A stretch of DNA of 64,000 nt from Tepidibacter formicigenes DSM 15518 (lineage in GTDB: Bacteria > Bacillota > Clostridia > Peptostreptococcales > Peptostreptococcaceae), in contig NZ_FRAE01000005.1 of NCBI RefSeq assembly GCF_900142235.1, forward strand, positions 1 through 64,000, written 5' to 3'. Position numbers and translations under genes: made by a program. The notes beneath the pieces are model-generated. The model saw nothing but the letters and a program-made list of their open reading frames with translations. It was not told where the DNA came from and did not search any database. The first letter of the stretch is position 1. Every line of letters begins with the position of its first letter. This document shows, piece after piece, positions 59,580 to 64,000 of this stretch.

Positions 59580-60428
59580 TTACTTGTTAATGGCGCTTAA
59601 CACTTCTTGCCATTTATTAAATTTTCTTTCAAGGTAGATATTTGCATCATTATATAGATATTCAAATATATTAACCATATCTCTCCTAGCACTACATTCT
59701 AAATATTTCATATACTCTGTCCTTGAATTTGTATATGAAAACTTTCCGGGAATATACCTTTCCATATCCTTTAGAAAAGCTACTGTGCCTATAATAGAAA
59801 AACGCGGAGAACTGTATCTATATATCTTTATACTTCCATCTTTCATTTTATGATATGAAGTAGATAATCCAAGGGAAATAGAACCATCTCCATCAAAATA
59901 ACCACGAATAAAATGTCTTATAAATTTTTTATTTATACATGGGATTTTTTGTAACTCAGCTGATTTCCCTGGATAAATACCTAGATTTCTTAAATCTAAA
60001 GCCATTCTTTTGGACGAAAAATTAAGTACAATTTTTGGCTTGCTATTTTTATAATTTCCACCTTTTTTCTCATATCTTAATTTTCCTGTAAATTCAATTT
60101 CACTAGCTATTCTTTCAAGTAGGCATTTATCTTGTTCTATAAGGGATATAACTATATTGTTAAATTTTTCATTTCCTACAAAGCCATCAGCATATAATAA
60201 TCCCAATATATAAGACTTCTCTTGGCTATCTATTTCTTTAAAATAAAATTCGTTTAGAGTATATCTGTTTCTCCTTTTTGTATTTATCTCAGCTTCTTTA
60301 AGTACTCTAGCAACAGATCGCTTTGATACTTGAAGTGCTTCAATAATGTCTTTAAATTCAAAGCCTTTATTAAACATAATTATTATATTATTCTTATCTA
60401 CCTCTGTAAGATTATTATACGGTTTCAT
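59580..60428 (-). CDS. LAGLIDADG homing endonuclease of intron 2
   Basis: 282 residues from the ATG at 60428, which has GAAGGAAGTG 9 bases upstream; an ATG at 60452 lacks a ribosome site. Two LAGLIDADG motifs, ILGLLYADGFV (about 75-85) and FIRGYFDGDGSI (about 173-184), each with the metal-binding aspartate. An N-terminal helix-turn-helix (FKDIIEALQVSKRSVARVLK, about 25-44) precedes them. Such enzymes cut the intronless allele to spread the intron, and some also help splicing. The gene is fully inside the intron, with its own start and stop, so it is not an intein. Confidence 0.9.
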   Translation of the reverse strand: MKPYNNLTEVDKNNIIIMFNKGFEFKDIIEALQVSKRSVARVLKEAEINTKRRNRYTLNEFYFKEIDSQEKSYILGLLYADGFVGNEKFNNIVISLIEQDKCLLERIASEIEFTGKLRYEKKGGNYKNSKPKIVLNFSSKRMALDLRNLGIYPGKSAELQKIPCINKKFIRHFIRGYFDGDGSISLGLSTSYHKMKDGSIKIYRYSSPRFSIIGTVAFLKDMERYIPGKFSYTNSRTEYMKYLECSARRDMVNIFEYLYNDANIYLERKFNKWQEVLSAINK

Positions 60429-60524
60429 ATAGATACACTTCCTTCTATTCATTATTATCTATAGTGTATCTTATTGAATGTTTTTTATTCGTATTATTTA
60501 ATAAATGTCACTAGTGCATTGTTA

Positions 60525-61584
60525 ACGCATACTTTGCAAAGTCTATCATATCATCATATATTTTATTAGCTGCATCTTCTGGTACTCCATTTCTCACACA
60601 GCCTGGAATTTCTATATTTCCATTTTCATCTAATTTCCCATATATAAAATACTGTCTTTCCTGCTCCATTACATCCATTTTTTTCTTACCCATGGCACGT
60701 CTAACAAGGTCACTTCTTCCATAAGAATATCCTGCAAGATCTCTAACAGTCTGCATAACCTGTTCTTGGTAAACCAAACAGCCATAAGTCACATTAAGTA
60801 TAGGTTCAAGCTTTTCATGAATATATTTTACATCTTGAGGATTATTTTTATTTTTAATATACATAGGAATTGAATCCATAGGTCCTGGTCTATATAGTGA
60901 TATTCCAGCTACTATATCTTCAAAATTATCTGGCTTTAATTCTTTCATAAACTGTCTCATTCCAGCACTTTCTAATTGAAATATTCCAAGTGTATTTCCT
61001 GAACTTAAAAGTTCATATACTTTTGAATCATCATAATCCATTTTAGAAAAATCTATCTTTATTCCGTGTTTTTTATATATAAGATCAAGTGCATCTCTTA
61101 TTACCGTTAATGTTCTAAGCCCTAAAAAGTCCATTTTTAAAAGACCTAACTCTTCTAAAGTAGTCATTGTAAATTGAGTTGTAACTCCATTTTCATGCAT
61201 ATAAAGAGGCACATATTTGTCTACTGACTCTTTAGATATAACAACACCTGCTGCATGAGTTGATGCATGTCTTGGCATACCTTCAAGAGCTCTTGATAAA
61301 TCTATAACTTCCTTTACAACTTCATCTTCATCATACATTTTCTTTAAATTTTTATTAATTTCAAGAGCTTTGTCTATTGTCATTCCTAGGGCAAATGGAA
61401 TTTCCTTTGCTATTTTATCTACCTCAGCATAGCTAACATCAAGTACTCTTCCAACATCTCTTATTGCAGCTTTTGCACCCATTGTTCCAAATGTTATAAT
61501 TTGAGCTACATGATCTTCTCCATATTTTCGTTTTACATAATCTATTACTTCTTCTCTTCTCTCATAACAGAAATCAATATCAAT
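60525..61584 (-). CDS. dnaE: DNA polymerase III alpha subunit DnaE, exon 2
   Basis: 1060 bases encoding residues 399-751 plus one base of 752. It begins IDIDFCYERREEVIDYVKRK, supplying catalytic aspartates of the polymerase active site, and includes GIFQLESAGMRQFMKELKPD, ISLYRPGPMDSIP and CLVYQEQVMQ, all DnaE hallmarks, ending IDFAKYA. The ATG at 61482 could start a free frame, but the 34 codons before it are conserved DnaE sequence in the same frame as exon 1. Confidence 0.94.
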
Positions 61585-61855
61585 CCTTTATACCCTTCTC
61601 TTTCAAGAGGGAGTAGACCATATCTTTCCCCTCAGCATAACCTGTTAGGGGATGCCCCGCTTCGAACTCTTTATGAGCCCTACGTCCCTTTGGACTGGTC
61701 GTTGAACTTTCTCCTATTCGGAGCTTAGCTGCTGATTATCCAATTCAACCAATTTTTAAGCATTCACGCCTAGGCTTGTTTCATCCTTACGTTGTAGCTT
61801 GGTTGACTCTAAGGACTTCCCAGCAATTCAAGGCACTTTAACTATAATGTTTCCA
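61585..61855 (-). ncRNA. Catalytic core of group I intron 1
   Basis: GC-richer structured segment 3' of the endonuclease stop. Visible elements are GGGAAGTCC near the P4 position, CAGCAGCTAAGCTCC (P6/P3 region), ACGACCA with TGGTCT (P7) and a strong stem with arms AGAGGGAGTAGACC / CTCTT...-like near the 3' end. Core order is the same as in intron 2. Confidence 0.85.
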
Positions 61856-62698
61856 TTATAGACGACTGTGTATTATATTGCATAATTCTTTATATCTATT
61901 ATATTTTCTATCAAGATATATGGTTGAATCTTTATAAATTAAATCTAAAAATTTTTTAACTTGATTATTTCCACCTAACTCTATACTATAAACTTTGTCT
62001 GTTTTTCTTCTTTGATAAAACTTATTAATTGTAGCAATATTATTTTCTTCTATAAATTTTTTAATAAAATTTAACATGTTTTTTACACCAACTATTTTTA
62101 CACGAAACTCTTTTTTATTACTTGAATTATAAGTAATTGTTCCATCTCCATCCATATATCCTCTAATAAAATGAGGAACTAAATCTTTTTTTATATTAGG
62201 TGGCTCTAATCTCAATGTTTTATTTTCAATTACTCCATGTTTAACAAGATTATTAAAAATTTCCTCTCCAAATATTTGAATTCTACAATATTGCTTCTTA
62301 CTATAACTATTTTCAATTGGGTTATATACTTTTATTGGATATGTTGCTTCTATAGATTTTTTAAATTTTTCTAAATGTTCTTTATCATCAATAGATAATG
62401 CAATACCAAACATTTTACTTTTTCCATTTCTTTTTACATATCCATCTGCATATATAAAACCTAACCAATATGCTTTCTCTGAATTATTAATTTCTTTAAA
62501 ATAATCCTTATTGTAATTATAAAATCTACTATTTTCTTTATTAGTTCTTAATTCTCCTAAATGTTTCTTTATTAAATAAGCTATTCCAGAGGCTGTACAT
62601 TTAAAATGTTTAGATATTTGTACTGTACTTAATCCTGATTTATACATTTCAACCATATATCTCTGTTGTTCGTGTGTAAATTTAGATTTTCTCGGCAT
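61856..62698 (-). CDS. LAGLIDADG homing endonuclease of intron 1
   Basis: 280 residues with AAGGAG 9 bases before the ATG. Two LAGLIDADG motifs, LGFIYADGYV (79-88) and FIRGYMDGDGTI (about 178-189). N-terminal helix-turn-helix (about 8-45, YKSGLSTVQISKHFKCTASG). It shares domain order and C-terminal style (DSTIYLDRKYN) with the intron 2 enzyme (DANIYLERKFN), so the two are related but clearly different. Expected to cut intronless dnaE near PDIDIDF. Confidence 0.9.
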   Translation of the reverse strand: MPRKSKFTHEQQRYMVEMYKSGLSTVQISKHFKCTASGIAYLIKKHLGELRTNKENSRFYNYNKDYFKEINNSEKAYWLGFIYADGYVKRNGKSKMFGIALSIDDKEHLEKFKKSIEATYPIKVYNPIENSYSKKQYCRIQIFGEEIFNNLVKHGVIENKTLRLEPPNIKKDLVPHFIRGYMDGDGTITYNSSNKKEFRVKIVGVKNMLNFIKKFIEENNIATINKFYQRRKTDKVYSIELGGNNQVKKFLDLIYKDSTIYLDRKYNRYKELCNIIHSRL

Positions 62699-62771
62699 AA
62701 TATATTCTCCTTATTAAAGACACTATTATTTTGTGTAATTTTTTTCAAAAAAATTATGCAATATATTTACA

Positions 62772-63965
62772 ATCTGGCATAGATACCCTTTCTGGGTTTA
62801 AAAATCTTTCAAAAATAAGACCGTATTTAATAGGATCTATATCTGTTATTTTAAGCGAATATGCAACTATAGAGCCTGCTGCACTACCTCTTCCAGGTCC
62901 TACCATTATATTGTTTTCTTTAGCAAAATTTATAAAATCCCAAACAATTAAGAAATACTCAACATATCCCATATTTTCTATAACATCTAACTCATAATTA
63001 AGCCTTTTTATTATTTCATCTGATGGATTTTCAAACCTTTCTTTTAATCCATCCATACAAAGTTTTCTTAAATAACTACTTGGTGTAAAACCATTTGGAA
63101 CTTCATATTTTGGAAGATGTATTTGATTAAAATCAAATTCTACATTACATCTTTGAGCTATTTTTACTGTATTTTCCAAAGCACTTTGTGTATATGAGAA
63201 TAAATCATACATCTCCTCTTTTGATTTTAAATAAAACTCATCAGTTTCAAATTTCATTCTATGTTCATCTTGAAGTATTTTTCCTGTTTGAATACAAAGA
63301 AGTATATCATGTGTTTTTGAATCCTCTTTATTTACATAATGAACATCATTAGTAGCAACAAGAGGTATTCCTGTTTCTTCTGATAGTTTAATAAGACTTA
63401 AATTAACTTCCCTTTGTTCTTTTAAACCATGATCTTGAAGCTCTAGGTAAAAATTGTCTTGTCCAAATATTTTATTTAATTTAAGTGCTATTCTCTTTGC
63501 TTTTTCATAGTTTCTATTTAATAAGCTTTGCTGAACATCTCCTCCAAGACAAGCTGAAAGAGCAATAATTCCTTCACTATGCTTTTGAAGTTCCTCAAAG
63601 TCAACTCTAGGCTTATAGTAAAATCCTTCTACATATCCAGTTGATACTAGTTTTATTAAGTTCTTATATCCTGTCATATCTTTTGCAAGAAGTACTAAAT
63701 GTCCTTGGTATTTATCAAGTTTAGGATCTTTATCTCTTAAGGAACGTGATGCTGTATATACTTCACATCCTATAATTGGTTTTATTCCTTCTTTTTTTGC
63801 TTTTTTATAAAAGTCGATAACTCCAAACATACAGCCATGGTCTGTTATAGCAACAGCTTGCATATTAAGCTCTTTGACCCTTTTTATTAGTTTATCTATC
63901 CGCGAAAAACCATCGAGTAAACTATACTCAGTATGAACATGAAGATGAATAAAATCTTCAATCAT
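62772..63965 (-). CDS. dnaE: DNA polymerase III alpha subunit DnaE, exon 1
   Basis: 1194 bases, 398 codons, starting at an ATG with GGGAGGTG upstream. Begins with the PHP domain ([15 protein letters not shown], then [11 protein letters not shown] and VATNDVHYV) and runs to the polymerase N-terminal part ([41 protein letters not shown]). Read alone it ends CKYIA-stop inside intron 1. With exons 2 and 3 the product is 1156 residues, normal for bacterial DnaE. It replicates DNA; clostridia also have PolC, so DnaE probably extends primers or does lagging-strand work. Confidence 0.95.
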
Positions 63966-64000
63966 TTTACCTTCACCTCCCTATAAAAATTTAATAATAA

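Larger units (their letters stand above)
59341..60524 (-). mobile_element. Group I intron 2 in dnaE, with LAGLIDADG endonuclease
   Basis: 1184 bases. Exon 2 ends in T (60525) and the intron ends in G (59341), the group I rule; a stop codon appears 10 bases in. The catalytic core lies in the last 240 bases. On the transcribed strand these carry AATCGGGTGAATTCAGG (P3-P4 region), GTGCAACGACTAGA and GATGATATAGTCTGAAC, the last two containing the complementary P7 strands. Exact removal restores YAFNKSHAAAYG. The endonuclease frame fills the 5' two thirds. The site lies in one of the most conserved DnaE motifs. Confidence 0.9.
61585..62771 (-). mobile_element. Group I intron 1 in dnaE, with LAGLIDADG endonuclease
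   Basis: 1187 bases. Exon 1 ends GTATCTATGCCAGAT and the intron starts TGTAAATATATTGCATAA, giving an in-frame stop within 15 bases; it ends ...TATAAAGG before ATTGATATTGATTTC. Last exon base T and last intron base G follow the group I rule. The core in the final 250 bases contains AATTGCTGGGAA, TCAGCAGCTAAGC, TTCAACGACCAGT and AGATATGGTCT on the transcribed strand, the last two pairing as P7. Removal restores PDIDIDF exactly. Confidence 0.9.

Noticed and set aside
58124-63965. Inteins interrupting dnaE
   Set aside because: The inserts contain in-frame stops within 10-15 bases of both 5' junctions, and the endonuclease genes have their own starts and ribosome sites. Protein splicing needs one continuous frame. 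Group I RNA core strings are present instead.
58124-63965. Three separate dnaE fragments as decayed pseudogene
   Set aside because: Joining at the predicted splice sites restores a full 1156-residue protein with no lost or added residue and all motifs intact; random decay would not do this twice.

Overview
The window is a chromosomal segment of a low-GC Gram-positive anaerobe, most probably Clostridium or a close relative. The grounds are the very AT-rich sequence, strong AGGAGG-type ribosome sites, the ligA-gatCAB order, a cortex-hydrolase-like (SleB) domain, a pyruvate kinase with the extra C-terminal PEP-utilising domain, the dnaE-pfkA-pyk order, and a thioredoxin reductase that looks ferredoxin-dependent rather than NADPH-dependent. 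No rRNA, tRNA or CRISPR array was seen. The species cannot be named from this sequence alone.

Layout. 0-4.3 kb: the end of an unidentified gene, then oppBCDF (minus strand) without an OppA. 4.6-9.9 kb: ligA-gatC-gatA-gatB. 10-15 kb: an MFS carrier, a 2-hydroxyacid dehydrogenase, and a feoA-feoB iron operon with FeoB split into two genes. 15-26 kb: a TauE/SafE-type carrier, a three-domain rhodanese lipoprotein, a LysM/SleB wall hydrolase, a RocB-like M20 peptidase, an M29 aminopeptidase, and a zinc-ribbon membrane protein paired with a condensation-fold acyltransferase. 26.5-27.7 kb: trxA-trxB. 27.9-37 kb: a decaying region with a broken chemoreceptor, a dead ISL3-family transposase, a repeat-built lipoprotein, membrane proteins including a pentapeptide-like ion channel, and two copies of a hairpin motif. 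37-47 kb: a type I restriction-modification island (half-hsdS, hsdM, dinD, hsdS, hsdR, metallopeptidase) bordered by Fic and integrase pseudogenes and a HicB-like gene. 47.9-58 kb: rlmD, a NSS transporter with its tiny MetS-type subunit, a chemoreceptor, a TetR regulator, pyk and pfkA.

The most striking feature is at 58.1-64 kb. The replicative polymerase gene dnaE is cut into three exons by two group I introns, each carrying its own LAGLIDADG homing endonuclease gene. Joining 63965-62772, 61584-60525 and 59340-58124 restores a continuous 1156-residue DnaE, with both junctions in highly conserved motifs (the catalytic PDIDIDF and YAFNKSH). Both introns must splice for DnaE to be made.

Two families of unannotated structured repeats are also present. 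One is a dispersed element of about 152 bp (copies near 12.3, 23.9 and 49.3 kb, fragment at 15.1 kb). The other is a hairpin of about 51 nt present twice at 36.1-36.3 kb. In both, copies differ by paired substitutions that keep the stems intact, as expected for structured RNA or structured mobile repeats.
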